Shown here: positions 1 through 10,337 of the stretch, in pieces | Layout of the letters: each line of letters starts with the position of its first letter | How positions within the stretch are numbered: position 1 is the first letter of the stretch | NCBI GenBank assembly: GCA_946965045.2 | Contig: OX337236.1 | Coordinates: 620,001-684,000 of the forward strand | From: Epithemia pelagica | Lineage: Eukaryota > Bacillariophyta > Bacillariophyceae > Surirellales > Surirellaceae | Direction of reading: 5' to 3' | Length of the DNA: 64,000 nucleotides | The notes under the pieces: generated by a model | The model's database searches: none | What the model was told of the DNA's origin: nothing | Seen by the model: the letters and a program-made list of their open reading frames with translations, nothing else | Position numbers and translations under genes: made by a program

Positions 1-1493
1 TGTACATGCACGTATGTGTCGTAGGCCATAGCTATCGTTTCCGCCGTCATTCATCTGTCTTCATCCATCCTCGTTCGCCATCCTCTCTTTTGCCTGCATC
101 GATCCATTTGTCTTTGTCTTTCTTGATTGTCACCATGTCTACCAAGAGACTCAAGATTCCATGGATGGTTGCGATGGCGGCTGAGTTGATTGTTGCGTTT
201 GATGTTTGATTGTTTTGTTTTGTTTTGTTTTGACGAAGAGCTGTTTGTTGCGTTCGCACGCCATTGTCGTTGATTGTTTTGTGTTCGATGTTGAATGTTG
301 AATGCTCGTCAACGTCCAAGGATCATTCCACCAAAGCCCCCTACCGTGAGGATCCGAGTGCTTTTCAGCCAGAAAGTTCAGGATCTTTCTTGGGATCTTT
401 CTTCGTGTATCCAATGTTTCCAGTCGTGTATCCGTTGTTTCCAAGATGTTCCCAGAGTCTCCAGTCGTGTGTCCGATGTCTCCATGTTGTTTCCATTTGA
501 TTCCACTTGTTTCCATTGTTTCCAGTCGTGTTCCCACTTGTTTCCGATGTTTCCAGTCACGCTTCCAGTTTTGGCGATATGTTTCCACTCGTGTTTCTAG
601 AAAAGTCATTAAATATATTGTTTACCCCTGTGTCGTAGAGGACTCTAATTCATGTCATGGCAATAAATAATAGAGTGTGTGTGCTTCGCATCTTCAGAAA
701 CATATCATCACCACTTATTGGGAAAACTCAATGCTTATAGATCCTTATCCTTTTAATAGGAAACAGTCATTTTGGCCACTGGGAACAATATTCGTAGGTG
801 TCCCACTACTTGGCACTACTACTCGTAGTACTCGTACTCGTAGAGACCCAGCGATGCCGTTTGTCATTGGGTTCGCTTCGTTTTCTGGAAAGACACTAAA
901 GCTGACAGAACACATTGACGCACAGTGCAAGATGCCAGCAATCCCAGAAACGCAGGCCAGCCCTTTGTGTTCTTGGGGGGCTTGATCCTGCACCCAGGGG
1001 TGGAAAGGCTCGGACCCCCAGTGTTGGAGGGGTAAAGCCCACAGGTCTTGTCATTTTTTGTCAATGTCATTTTTTTGTCTTGCGTGTTGTTCTTTCGCCG
1101 TTCCGTGTTGCAAAAAGGAAGTGGTTCTCGATTCTCGAGAACCGAGAAATACGGGGTGGCGGTTTGTATCGATCGTGGGACTCCTGACTCGATTCGCAGA
1201 GACAGCTCGCAATTCGCATCAGTCGAAAGTCCATTGCTCAAGCGTCATGGAAATCATGGGGTCCAAACGAGATCCCTGAGTTCGTCATTGTTCATTTCGG
1301 AGTCAGGGAAGTTGTCGAAGCGATCAGCGGACATTCTACATTGTCTTCACGTAGCAAGCAGAAAGACACAAGACACGTGTTCCATGCACTGTGCACGATT
1401 ACAACATCATCAGTTTTTGGTTTTTGATCTCTTCCCTTCCCTCACAAAAACCAAAAAGTAAATCTTTAAAAGCAACGACACCACAACAAAACT
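1..1493. other. gene-free stretch upstream of the first gene
   Basis: No convincing coding region is seen on either strand. The open frames here have low-complexity or compositionally odd translations and no recognisable domain. The one structured part is the phased repeat at 410-586. The last 100 bases before the ATG at 1494 are rich in CA/AAC, like the 5' untranslated regions of other genes in the window. Confidence 0.6.
410..586. repeat. degenerate ~10-bp tandem repeat phased on TCC
   Basis: TCC recurs at 410, 419, 431, 440, 450, 460, 472, 481, 492, 502, 512, 521, 532, 543, 552, 564 and 584. The mean spacing is close to 10.2 bp. Units resemble TGTTTCCAGTCG with substitutions and 9-12 bp lengths. 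It reads like an old minisatellite and keeps one face of the helix in register for about 175 bp. Minus-strand translation gives a Trp/Lys/Glu-rich repeat that I do not believe is a protein. Confidence 0.75.
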
Positions 1494-2102
1494 ATGGCCA
1501 TCCAGAAACAAAGTCAACAACAACAGTCTCAACAACAACAAGAGTTGGAGGCTACTCAACCCACCACAACATCGGCTGTCAAGACAAGCTACAAAATCCA
1601 GTTATTCGATGCCAAACACTACGATAATGTCGAACACCAATGGGATAACAAACCCTTTGTCGTCGACAAGATGAGATCCTTCTTTGGGGCCGTCCGAGAA
1701 GAACGCATGGATAAAGTCATCAAGGCCAAGCGATCCAAAATTGCCAAACAAGGATTGTGGGATCCCGAAGGATTGGTCTTGACCGATGTCAGCAAACCTT
1801 TCAAAAGTAAGCTCTTGTTCAGCATCAACCAAGACTATTTTAACGAGTCGAAAATGGACCTTGAGCTCCCCGAAGACTTGCAAATCCAATTCATGTCTGG
1901 AATTTGGTTGTCCAAGGTGTATGTGGGTGAATATGGTCAGTTCTTGAACTGGGTGGACGATGCCATTGCTTATGTCAAGGACCGATACAACCGCAAGGTG
2001 GATGCCCATCGCGATTGGTTTGTGTATTATCCAAGTGCCTTGGAGATGCAAAAGCCAGAGGGTCAATCGGTTGTCACATTCTTCATCAAAGTGTCTGATT
2101 GA
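1494..2102 (+). CDS. small protein with possible GyrI-like effector-binding fold
   Basis: The protein has 202 residues and no signal peptide or membrane segment. Residues 1-30 are Gln/Thr-rich and probably disordered. The rest looks like one compact domain. Its last third (a Ser-Lys-Val-Tyr-Val-Gly-Glu-Tyr strand, a helix with paired aromatics, then Trp-Phe-Val-Tyr-Tyr-Pro-Ser and a final Val-Thr-Phe-Phe-Ile strand) resembles the second half of GyrI-like/SOUL-type small-molecule binding domains, where a GPY-like turn precedes a helix and a strand containing Tyr-x-x-Pro. This is fold-level resemblance only; no ligand can be named. The ATG at 1494 is the first in frame and follows an A/C-rich leader. 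It is convergent with the next gene. Confidence 0.65.
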   Translation: MAIQKQSQQQQSQQQQELEATQPTTTSAVKTSYKIQLFDAKHYDNVEHQWDNKPFVVDKMRSFFGAVREERMDKVIKAKRSKIAKQGLWDPEGLVLTDVSKPFKSKLLFSINQDYFNESKMDLELPEDLQIQFMSGIWLSKVYVGEYGQFLNWVDDAIAYVKDRYNRKVDAHRDWFVYYPSALEMQKPEGQSVVTFFIKVSD

Positions 2103-2552
2103 GGACCGGTGCATGATGTTTAGATTTGGGACGCACTCCATGTTCAATTTCCAGTAGACAGCCTTTGCCTGATTGAAATCATTTTGTAGAATGATAGAAG
2201 AATAGTTTTGATTCTTTGGATAGAATTGAGAAGTTCTGCCTGTAGGTTGTCGGTAGCTTTGATTTGCTTGCTGTATTCTAATCTTTGAATGCACCCGTTG
2301 AGGGGTTTGCATGATCCGCTAAATAGCATCGATACTCGTTTCCTTCTCGGATGGATTTACAGTCTCTTCCAAAGTCCATTGGCATTTGGGACCGGTGGCG
2401 AGGAAGATCAAGGACTGGTAAGGTTCATGTGGACTGGTTTTCCTATTCCAACAGCAAAATTGCATAGCAACTGCATAGCAAACGTGCCAATGGTCAGAGA
2501 TTCCATCGACTGGTCTCTATCGTCTTGAGCGACACGTATGGATGGTTCGTCG
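2103..2552. other. convergent intergenic region
   Basis: This 450-bp stretch lies between the 3' end of the gene at 1494-2102 and the 3' end of the minus-strand gene at 2553-4178, so it should hold both polyadenylation regions. I see no gene, hairpin or repeat in it. Confidence 0.5.
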
Positions 2553-4178
2553 TCAAGTGCAGGTAACGGGATCCACCGCCTGAATGGCGCGGTTCACAGT
2601 TTCGGAACTGCAGTGATCAAACCAGACGGCACATCGTGGTTGTTGCAGACTCAATTCCAGGCCCACTTGACTGAATTTACTACGACTCATGACCAGGCAC
2701 GTGGAATCGATCAAGACTTTGAGTTCGGCCCAAACCAGTCGGTAGGCGGACGCGTAATCCTGAAACTCCGTCGTTCGACTCTTGGCCAAATGCAAAATTT
2801 CCATTGACGCATTGGCCATGAGTATCTGGGTGTCGTCTTTTTGACCCCACGATTCAATCCGTTTCTTGGCCAAGACCGTGTCGGCCGCGACGTAAATGGG
2901 GGGAACCGCACTGGTCTCGTTGGAGGAGTGCTGGTGGTGGGCATGACAATGGTGGAACAAGGCTTGTTGCAGGGTCACGGCACACGAGTAAAAGCGTCGA
3001 AGATCTACAACGTGTCCATGCCGCGGTGGATCGTCCCAGGTTTCTCCGGGACCCGTCCGGATATGGACGGCAACATAGGGTTGTTGGTGGTGTGGAACAG
3101 CGGATATTACAACTACATCGTCCTTTTGCTTGGACTGTTGTTGGAGCAAGGCTTGTGCATCCTGTTTCACACGATCTGTGAATCGAAACAAGGACCAAAA
3201 GCCCCAATGAAAGAGTGACCGATTGTGCGATGGACAATTGGTCAAAGTACTACTAGTGTGTTGTTCTTGTTGGTCTTGTTGTTGTCGTTGACAATAAGTT
3301 TGGAAACAGGTACTGTTTCGCAAGACTGATTCATGTGTCATGAGATTGGTTTGAATTTCCACCATCCGTGGTGGTGGTTCCAGATCCTTGAGAGGTTGTA
3401 GTACCTGACACGGTTCCAACAAGAGGGGATGTTGTCGCCAGTCCATGGCCTGGATCTTTTGAATGTCGTGTGGTGTGGCTTGTGGTTGCTGCTGCTGCTG
3501 TTTTTGATCTGGAAGGAACGGGTTCTCCCATGCAAGGGACGCGTCGGCGGGTTCGAGAAACTGCAACATCAATAAGGGTACTCCTCCAGTCGTCGAGGAG
3601 TGTGGTGGTTGTGGTTGATTCCACCACCCATCCAACAGCAGGGTTCGATTGGTGAGCATGGCAATGTAAAACGTCATGACGACACCATACAAACGATCCC
3701 CCAAACCTCCACACGCCTCATTGGTTCGACACACCCATCGCACATATCGTGGCTGCTGTTGGTGATGCATAACGTATTCGGGTACTTGTGGTTGTTGTTG
3801 TTGTACATCCACTTGGATCCAACTGGGAATTTGATATGGCAGTGGAGCTTGTTTCTTCTTCTTCTTCCATCGTCGCGCGGTTGTTGTAGTAGTACTAGAG
3901 TGGGCGGTGGTATCCACAGTGGCACGGTTCCAATCCGAAACTCTTGGTATGCTCGTTCCAGTGGGCGATGGCCCTCCTCCAGCCAGTTTGGGGTCTTGGA
4001 CTCGCAGCAATAGATTCCAAGATACACAAATACAAGCAATCACAAGGAGGACGGCCATTAGCACGACGACCAGAAGAAGGAGCGTCATTTTCGTGGCCTT
4101 TGGTTGTGTTGCAGTAGCACCATGACGGCGGCGGCGAAGGGTTGTTCTTCGTTTTTGTTGTTGTTTCACGGCCGCCAT
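2553..4178 (-). CDS. type II membrane glycosyltransferase, O-fucosyltransferase-like fold
   Basis: The protein has 541 residues. A basic N-terminus is followed by a membrane anchor at about residues 31-55, then a Pro/Thr-rich stem and a lumenal domain, as in Golgi glycosyltransferases. Near residues 154-167 the motif CGGLGDRLYGVV precedes a helix ending in LTNRTLLLD; near 367-387 there is VAVHIRTGPGETWDD. A GGLGDR-type loop plus an H-x-R-x-G loop is the donor-binding signature of the GT23/GT65/GT68 fucosyltransferase superfamily. The last part (YRLVWAELKVLIDSTCLVMSRSKFS) matches the C-terminal helix and S-x-FS strand of that fold. The sugar and acceptor are unknown. A Gln-rich insert separates the two motif regions. 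The ATG at 4178 is clear. The gene is divergent from the UNC-93-like carrier. Confidence 0.78.
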   Translation of the reverse strand: MAAVKQQQKRRTTLRRRRHGATATQPKATKMTLLLLVVVLMAVLLVIACICVSWNLLLRVQDPKLAGGGPSPTGTSIPRVSDWNRATVDTTAHSSTTTTTARRWKKKKKQAPLPYQIPSWIQVDVQQQQPQVPEYVMHHQQQPRYVRWVCRTNEACGGLGDRLYGVVMTFYIAMLTNRTLLLDGWWNQPQPPHSSTTGGVPLLMLQFLEPADASLAWENPFLPDQKQQQQQPQATPHDIQKIQAMDWRQHPLLLEPCQVLQPLKDLEPPPRMVEIQTNLMTHESVLRNSTCFQTYCQRQQQDQQEQHTSSTLTNCPSHNRSLFHWGFWSLFRFTDRVKQDAQALLQQQSKQKDDVVVISAVPHHQQPYVAVHIRTGPGETWDDPPRHGHVVDLRRFYSCAVTLQQALFHHCHAHHQHSSNETSAVPPIYVAADTVLAKKRIESWGQKDDTQILMANASMEILHLAKSRTTEFQDYASAYRLVWAELKVLIDSTCLVMSRSKFSQVGLELSLQQPRCAVWFDHCSSETVNRAIQAVDPVTCT

Positions 4179-4626
4179 GACACTCTCCTTCGTTGGTTCC
4201 TTCCTTCGTTCCTGGTTTCTTCAGCCGAACACACCACAAGGCTATTGGATTACTCGCATGGAGCAATCAATCACCAAGACGTTCTCTCTTCGTAGAGAGC
4301 TTCATCTATCCAGATTCTCTTGCCGCCATTGCGATACACAAAGAAAAATGAGCGTGCCCCTCATTTGGGGGGTTTGCGAAAGAAATAAAAGGGGTTACAG
4401 AAGGGGCACCTCTCTTTTAAGGGGGTTTACGGGACTTCCATTCACGGACTTCTCGAGCAATCCCAGAACTTTTTTTCATCACTCGGGCTCATTCAAGTTT
4501 TCTTCTTGATGACGATGACGACAACCCAAAAAAGCAGCAGTAGACAAAACAATTTAACAACAACAATCCAGACAAAGAAGCAGCAAGACGACGACACGAC
4601 AACGACAAAGGCATTCACGAAAAAGG
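4179..4626. promoter_or_regulatory. shared upstream region of two divergent genes
   Basis: This 448-bp interval separates the ATG of the minus-strand glycosyltransferase (4178) from the ATG of the plus-strand carrier (4627). The last 120 bases before 4627 are AAC/ACG-rich and lack further usable starts, which fits a 5' untranslated leader. I see no clear TATA box. Confidence 0.4.
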
Positions 4627-6368
4627 ATGGGAACCATGGACGATACTGTTGGTCATCCACGACATGAATACAGTCCAATCGGAGAGAGTGGAGATATCCA
4701 AGAGAATCTCGTGGAGGCAACCAGACAAACCGCACCATTTCAGCAACAACAGCAAGGCGAAGACGAAGAACGAGATCACCAACAACATGATCCAGATTCA
4801 GGTCGTTTGTCGGCGAAACGAATCGAACATCATTTTCGATGGATGAGTGTTTTGTTTGGAGCCAATCATGCCAGTGTCGTTTCCTGTTTGTCCTTGGCCA
4901 CGGCTCGGTTTGCGGCGGTGGGTGCATGGCAATCAGGAATTTTGTACACCACCTATGTCGCCTCGGCCCTCTTGGGTGCCACGGGTGTTGTCAAACACTT
5001 GGGAGGACGAAATGCCCTCGTGGCGGGTATGGGATTGTATTGTGCCTATGTCGCCGCCTTTTTACTGGCCACTCTCGTCAGTAATGTCACGCATCAACAA
5101 ACGGCAGCCTATGTCGGGGCCGCCATTGGAGGAGTTGGTGCGGGATTTCTGTGGACCGCGCAAGGTAAGACCAATATGAGTTTGTGTGTGTTTGTGTGCA
5201 TACCTGGCTCGTTTCGGGTGGTGACGGTTGCTGTGGTATGTCATTTGGCCACATGTGGGAAAGACACCCTCACACACCTTGTTTCGTTTGCTGTTGTCAT
5301 CACTGTTTGTTGTTGTTGTTGCTTGTTGTTGTTGTACAATGTATAGGTGCCTACTTTGCGGGAGCGGCACGACACCATGCACAGTGTTTGGGCCATGCCT
5401 TAGAAGACTCGACGAATCGATTTAGTTCCATTTTTGCCTTTTGGTACCTTTGTGAAGAAGTGGTTTTGCGGGCCAGTTCCAGTTTGGTGGGATCCAGTCA
5501 CTTTTTTGATTGGACTGTTCTCTTTGCTCTCTACTTTGTCGTGGCCCTGGCTTCCACGGTAGGCATGCTGGCCGTCCAACCCTTGTCCGAACAACCACAA
5601 CAAGACCCTTCGGACCTCAGCAATAGCCCTCCTACAGTCGAATCATCGTCCTGGTTGTCTCGTTCCACCACGGCCCTTCAACTCTTGGTTCAGGATTCCA
5701 AAATGAAGTACATGATTGGTCTCAATGCCACCTTTGGATTTGCCGCCGCCTTTTTGGGATCCTACATTAATGGCGAAGTCCATCCGGCCGTCTTTGGCAC
5801 GTCCAACAAGGTGGGTTTGTATACCGCCTGGCTGTCCATTGTGGCCACCGCCATGAGTACCGGCTTTGAATCGCTGGCCACGCGATACGGCAAGGGTTGG
5901 GTTCTCATGGTCGGATCAGTCTGTTTTTTTTGGGTGGCGGCGCCCTTTGTGATTTGGCCCAATGTCGAGGAGGATTGGACCGCCTGGGGCTTGCTCTTTG
6001 TGTATACCATGCAAGGGACGGGTCGGGCCACCTTTGAAGGCACGCTCAAGGCGGTCTTTGCCGACTTGTTTCAAGTGGAAAAAGAAGGCGCCTTTGCCAA
6101 TATTATTCTACAAAATGGATCCGCCAGTGCCTTGGGATATGCCCTGTCGTTTGGATTGCAGTGTCCGGAAGCAACCACGTATTGTGTCGTTTTTCGAGAT
6201 GGCAGTTTGCATCATGTCTTGACTTTTGAAGTACTTGTCATGGTTTCCAGTATCGTTGGTATTGTGGGGTATCTACGAGCCTCGCAAATTCATGAGCAAC
6301 AACAGCGAGATATGAGAGATTATGATCACTTGTCACCCACCAGACCAGACAATAACAACCTCGCCTGA
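4627..6368 (+). CDS. UNC-93-like major facilitator membrane protein (one intron)
   Basis: The gene has two exons, 4627-5164 and 5347-6368. The 182-bp intron starts GTAAGA and ends TATAG, and carries TTG repeats. Splicing restores WTAQGAYFAGAAR, the characteristic UNC-93/UNC93B signature, and yields about 519 residues. A 75-residue acidic, Gln-rich cytosolic N-terminus precedes about 11 hydrophobic helices. UNC-93-like proteins are MFS members that act as ion-channel regulators or trafficking chaperones in animals and as K+-homeostasis factors in plants; the diatom substrate is unknown. Unspliced reading terminates inside the intron, which supports the model. A long minus-strand region with similar base bias is only a shadow. 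Confidence 0.85.
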
Positions 6369-6528
6369 TAAATCGTTCGAGGTACCTGTCGTTTTGACAC
6401 TGTTGGGAGTCGTTTGTATATACCTCTAAGGAACAACATAGTGAACCGAGGGAAAGAATACCAAGAATGACACACTGTTCCTAATGTAAACGTTTTAACT
6501 GTACAGTCCCTTTCCCATCTACCATTCC

Positions 6529-9500
6529 TTAACCAGTGTTGCCCATTCCATTGGCGACACCGGTAATGGAGATGAGGAGAGCATCCTTCAATGTCTTGTC
6601 TTCCTCCTTGCCATCCCGCAGGCGTTTGAGTGTTTCGGCCTGGAGGACATTGAGACAGTCCACATAGGGGTTCCGGACTGTGAGTTTGCGCAACAAAATC
6701 TTGTTGTTTTCCGACAGTTCCGAATGGTTGGTCAAGTCCAAGACGGCATGTTCCGTGTCCAAATGAGCTTGACGCACTTCGGTACCCAATTGCTTGGCCA
6801 ACTCTTCCTTGACCAAGACATTGTCGTAATGAGCGGCAATGGCGGGTTCTGATTTGACCAAGACCATTTCCACTACATCAATCATGGACCGGAAGGATCC
6901 CCATTCTTGGTACATTTGACGAAGCGTGGTGGCATCCTCACTCTTCAAAATTTGTCCCACAGCGTCTCCGACGCCCAACCAGGAGGGCAAATTCAATCGC
7001 GTCTGAGTCCACGCAAAGTTCCAGGGAATGGCTCTCAAACTTTCCACGCCGCCCGTAGCCTTGCGTTTGGCGGGACGGGATCCAATGTTGAGACTGGCCA
7101 ATTCCAATTCCGGTGTGGCAGACCGAAAGTAGGGGACAAATCGTTCGTCGCCCCGCACCACCTTGCGGTAGCCGGCACAACTGACATCCGACAATTGTTT
7201 CATCATGGCTCTCCAACTATCGAGCGGAGCCGGTCGATCCGTGAGCTTTTCGGCCAAGACGGCCGCCGTGTAAATATCCATGGTGCGTTCGGCGCGGTCG
7301 CCAAAGCCAAAGTTTTGGTTAATCATTTCACCCTGTTCCGTGACTCGGAATCGACCCTTGATGGTTCCGGGAGCGTGCGAGTTGATGGCAATAAAGGTTT
7401 GCGGATTGCCGCCCCGACCGACGGTACCACCCTTGCCGTGGAAGAACCACATGTTGACGCCAAATTCTTGGGCCAATTTCGCCAACTTTTCTTGGGTTTC
7501 GTATTGCGCCCAACTGGCCGCCAATCGACCGGCATCTTTGGCCGAATCGGAATAGCCAATCATGACTTCTTGCTGACCGCCAATAATGCCCATGTACACG
7601 GGCAGCGAAAAGAGGGTGCGCATGGTATCCGTGGCGCCTTCCAAATCACTCAGTGTTTCAAAGAGCGGGGCAATCCTTAGGGGTTTCTGGACGCCGGCAT
7701 CGAGTTGCAACAAGAGGACGGCCAGCACATCACTGGCACTGGTGGCGTGACTAATGACATAGGCGCCCAAACTATCGGCATGTTGTTCGGCAATCATTTG
7801 GAAAATGCCCAGGGTATCCACGGCTGTGGGAGAAAAGTATTCGGGATATTCATTCCAAACGCCGGGACGGACCAAGGGACGACGCGAGGCAATTTGGGTG
7901 GTGAGCCAATTCACCTTGGTTTGTTCGTCCCATTCGGCATAACTGCCCAATCCCAAGTATCGGGTAATGGAATCAATGGCCTCTCGGTGTTTGCCACTCT
8001 CTTGACGAACATCCAAGGGAATCAAGGTCAACCCAAAGGCGGACAAGTTTCGCATCAAATCCGTCAAGATGCCTTCGGCGGCAAATCCATTGCCCGTTTC
8101 TTCCAAGGAACGACGAATGGTTTGGAACTGTTCCATGAGTTCTTGTTTGGACAAGTAAATATCCTCCTCCGAAACAGCCGCTGGAGACGCTGCCGTTCCT
8201 CCCTCTTCAATCTTGGCCAATTCGTCTTCGGCCCACAATTGGGTTTGCAGCATCTTGTGGATCATGGGGGCCAAAAAGGCACGGTAGGGTTCCCGAGCCT
8301 CGTCTCCGACGACGGCCCGCACTTCGTCCGAACACGTGGTAATGGACAATTCACTTTCCAAGCGTCGCAAATCGCGTTGCAACAAGCTGGCAGCCTTCGC
8401 CCGATTGCGGAGACACACCTTGCGGGTCGTGTCGGGTTTGACATTGGGATTGCCATCGCGATCGCCGCCCATCCAACTGGCAAAGCGCACCGGTGTGGCC
8501 CCATCCGGCAAGCCCTTGCCCAAAAATTCTTGAGCCGTGGCATCGAGTTTGCGCAAAAACTGCGGCACCGTGTCCCACAAGACGGTTTCCACCACAAGAG
8601 TGCCCTTTTCGGCCTCGACTTCGGGCGTGGGTTTGGACCGATTCAATTCGTCCGACAACCAAATACTGGCCATTTCCGCGTACATGGCCTTGTTCAACTT
8701 TTCCTTTTCGTACGAGGTGGCAAAACTCGTGCGGTAATTGTCCGCCATGGTGAGAATTTCTTGAACGCGCTTGTTCTTGTTGATAATGGTCCGACGATTG
8801 ACTTCGGTGGGATGCGCCGTCAAGACATAGTCGACGGTTTGTGTCGTCAAGGCGCGCCAAATGTCCTCCTTGGAATGACCCTGTTCCAACAAGGCCGGCA
8901 AGACGCCGCCACAACTATCGGATTTGGGATAAAGGGCTCCAAAACTGACCCCAGCCTCGGAGGCTTCACTTTGTTGGTGCCGAATGCGTCGAATCCGATG
9001 ATGGGCTTCGGCGGCATTGGCCATGGCCAAAAAATGCGTAAAGGCACGACTAATGGTAAAGAGTTCCTTGTCTGTCAAGCTCGACACCGTCGAGGCCAAT
9101 TGACTAAAGGCGGCATCGGCCTCGGCCTTTTTGGCGCCGTCGCGACCGGCTCCGGCCTTGCGCCATTCCTTGGCCATGCCGCGCAAGGCTTCCACCTTGT
9201 CAAAGACGGGTTGGCCTTCGTGGTCACGCACCACTTGGCCCAACAAGTTGCCCATGACACGAACGTCATTGCGCAACAAGGGATGGTCACTGTTGGTGGC
9301 GTCCTGCGCCGACGAGGGAGGAAGTTCGTGCGATTGAGGTTCCAATAGAGAGGGATTCGGTTCTTCAAAGGACGACCCAATCCAACGTCGTTGCTGGGGT
9401 GCTCCGTCCAGGAGGACGCTAGACGAAGCCGCCAAGGGAGCCCGAGTGGACGACGATGACGACGACACTGCGGACGACAAGGCACCCGCAGCACGGTGCG

Positions 9501-9549
9501 AAGCCGCTCGTCGTAACGAGGCGGAAACGATTCGATGCGAGGTGTACAT
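6529..9549 (-). CDS. ppc: phosphoenolpyruvate carboxylase, probably mitochondrial
   Basis: PEP carboxylase (EC 4.1.1.31) makes oxaloacetate from PEP and bicarbonate. The protein has 1006 residues from the first ATG (9549). Catalytic signatures are complete: VLTAHPTEVNRR near 241-254, FASWMGGDRDGNP, IGYSDSAKDAGR, then FHGKGGTVGRGGNP near 702-716 and the C-terminal NTG. The usual Arg in FHGRGG is Lys here. The first ~60 residues are rich in Ser, Ala and Arg without acidic residues and contain no hydrophobic signal peptide, so they look like a mitochondrial presequence; Phaeodactylum is known to have plastid-region and mitochondrial PEPC isoforms. The plant-type N-terminal phosphorylation Ser is absent. 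It probably feeds anaplerosis or a C4-like carbon shuttle. Strong G/C third-position use gives a long plus-strand shadow frame. Confidence 0.95.
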   Translation of the reverse strand: MYTSHRIVSASLRRAASHRAAGALSSAVSSSSSSTRAPLAASSSVLLDGAPQQRRWIGSSFEEPNPSLLEPQSHELPPSSAQDATNSDHPLLRNDVRVMGNLLGQVVRDHEGQPVFDKVEALRGMAKEWRKAGAGRDGAKKAEADAAFSQLASTVSSLTDKELFTISRAFTHFLAMANAAEAHHRIRRIRHQQSEASEAGVSFGALYPKSDSCGGVLPALLEQGHSKEDIWRALTTQTVDYVLTAHPTEVNRRTIINKNKRVQEILTMADNYRTSFATSYEKEKLNKAMYAEMASIWLSDELNRSKPTPEVEAEKGTLVVETVLWDTVPQFLRKLDATAQEFLGKGLPDGATPVRFASWMGGDRDGNPNVKPDTTRKVCLRNRAKAASLLQRDLRRLESELSITTCSDEVRAVVGDEAREPYRAFLAPMIHKMLQTQLWAEDELAKIEEGGTAASPAAVSEEDIYLSKQELMEQFQTIRRSLEETGNGFAAEGILTDLMRNLSAFGLTLIPLDVRQESGKHREAIDSITRYLGLGSYAEWDEQTKVNWLTTQIASRRPLVRPGVWNEYPEYFSPTAVDTLGIFQMIAEQHADSLGAYVISHATSASDVLAVLLLQLDAGVQKPLRIAPLFETLSDLEGATDTMRTLFSLPVYMGIIGGQQEVMIGYSDSAKDAGRLAASWAQYETQEKLAKLAQEFGVNMWFFHGKGGTVGRGGNPQTFIAINSHAPGTIKGRFRVTEQGEMINQNFGFGDRAERTMDIYTAAVLAEKLTDRPAPLDSWRAMMKQLSDVSCAGYRKVVRGDERFVPYFRSATPELELASLNIGSRPAKRKATGGVESLRAIPWNFAWTQTRLNLPSWLGVGDAVGQILKSEDATTLRQMYQEWGSFRSMIDVVEMVLVKSEPAIAAHYDNVLVKEELAKQLGTEVRQAHLDTEHAVLDLTNHSELSENNKILLRKLTVRNPYVDCLNVLQAETLKRLRDGKEEDKTLKDALLISITGVANGMGNTG

Positions 9550-10337
9550 GGTCAATCAATTTTGTGGATCAATTTTGATGACTGACGACGGGCATCTTGC
9601 ATTTGCAGTATTGGATCGCAAATGCATTCCCTCTTGTTACGTCATCATAAGACTATGACGTGGTGATGTCCGTGGGGAAGAGGTACACAAAAAGCCTTCT
9701 TCGTCGTTCTTCTTTTCATATATAGTGTAGTTTAGCTTGCACTTTTCCATGTCGCATTTGATCTACGACATGAAGGGTATCCCGCCGAAAGTTTTGTCTA
9801 CAGTAAAACGGCAAAGTAGTATACTGATGGACGCAGCGATGGACGGACTATGACTCGGAAGACGGAAGGGAAAGTCCTTCGTTTAGGAGTATCTTCGAGG
9901 ATCTTGGTGGATTCGAGAATCATCGAACTGAAGGTTCGACGTGCATCCTTATGGAATCCGGGAGATGGGAAAACTGCACCCACAAAAATTGCAACTACAA
10001 CCACTTTTTCTTGACACCTCGGTTCGACCAAGGGTCATGACGCGCTCGTCTTGGTCGTTACTATTGGATGTCCGTAGTAGAGAGGGAGGAGGATGACTAC
10101 TATTGAATACGCAATATAGCTATTTGTATCGTCGCGGAACGACGCGAGGAAAAGGGGGCAACTAGCAGCCATGGATGATCACCCTGACGCCATTCGACAC
10201 TATACGACGCCATGAACCAACGGTTCATATACCCAAGGGGTTGGACCGTCCACCATTGAATTCTCTTCTTCTCATGAGTGGCATTGCACATACGCCATGA
10301 GGGAAACGAATCCCATCCCTCTTTACCACAATTGTCG
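9550..10337. other. upstream region of the PEPC gene and 3' region of the GT49 gene
   Basis: This 788-bp stretch has no believable gene. The half next to 9549 should hold the PEPC promoter and leader: it has the ACGTCA/TGACGT pair at 9639-9661 and a TATATAT at 9718-9724. The half next to 10338 is 3' flank of the GT49 gene. Nothing else stands out. Confidence 0.5.
9639..9661 (-). promoter_or_regulatory. inverted pair of ACGTCA / TGACGT bZIP sites upstream of PEPC
   Basis: ACGTCAT (9639-9645) and ATGACGT (9655-9661) form a perfect 7-bp inverted repeat with a 9-bp spacer, 90-112 bp upstream of the PEPC ATG. TGACGT and ACGTCA are the half-sites of the CO2/cAMP-responsive elements described for the Phaeodactylum PtCA1 carbonic anhydrase promoter, bound by a CREB/ATF-like bZIP factor. 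Placement before a carbon-fixing enzyme makes the match attractive. If the TATATAT at 9718-9724 is the true TATA box, the pair would lie in the 5' untranslated region, which weakens the case. Confidence 0.5.

Noticed and set aside
151-609. 152-codon minus-strand frame with Trp/Lys/Glu repeats
   Set aside because: It is only the translation of the 10-bp phased repeat; the unit length changes the peptide frame irregularly and no homology is apparent.
7705-9348. 547-codon plus-strand frame opposite PEPC
   Set aside because: It is the antisense of a strongly conserved enzyme with G/C third-position bias; the translation is His/Gly/Gln-rich and has no domain.
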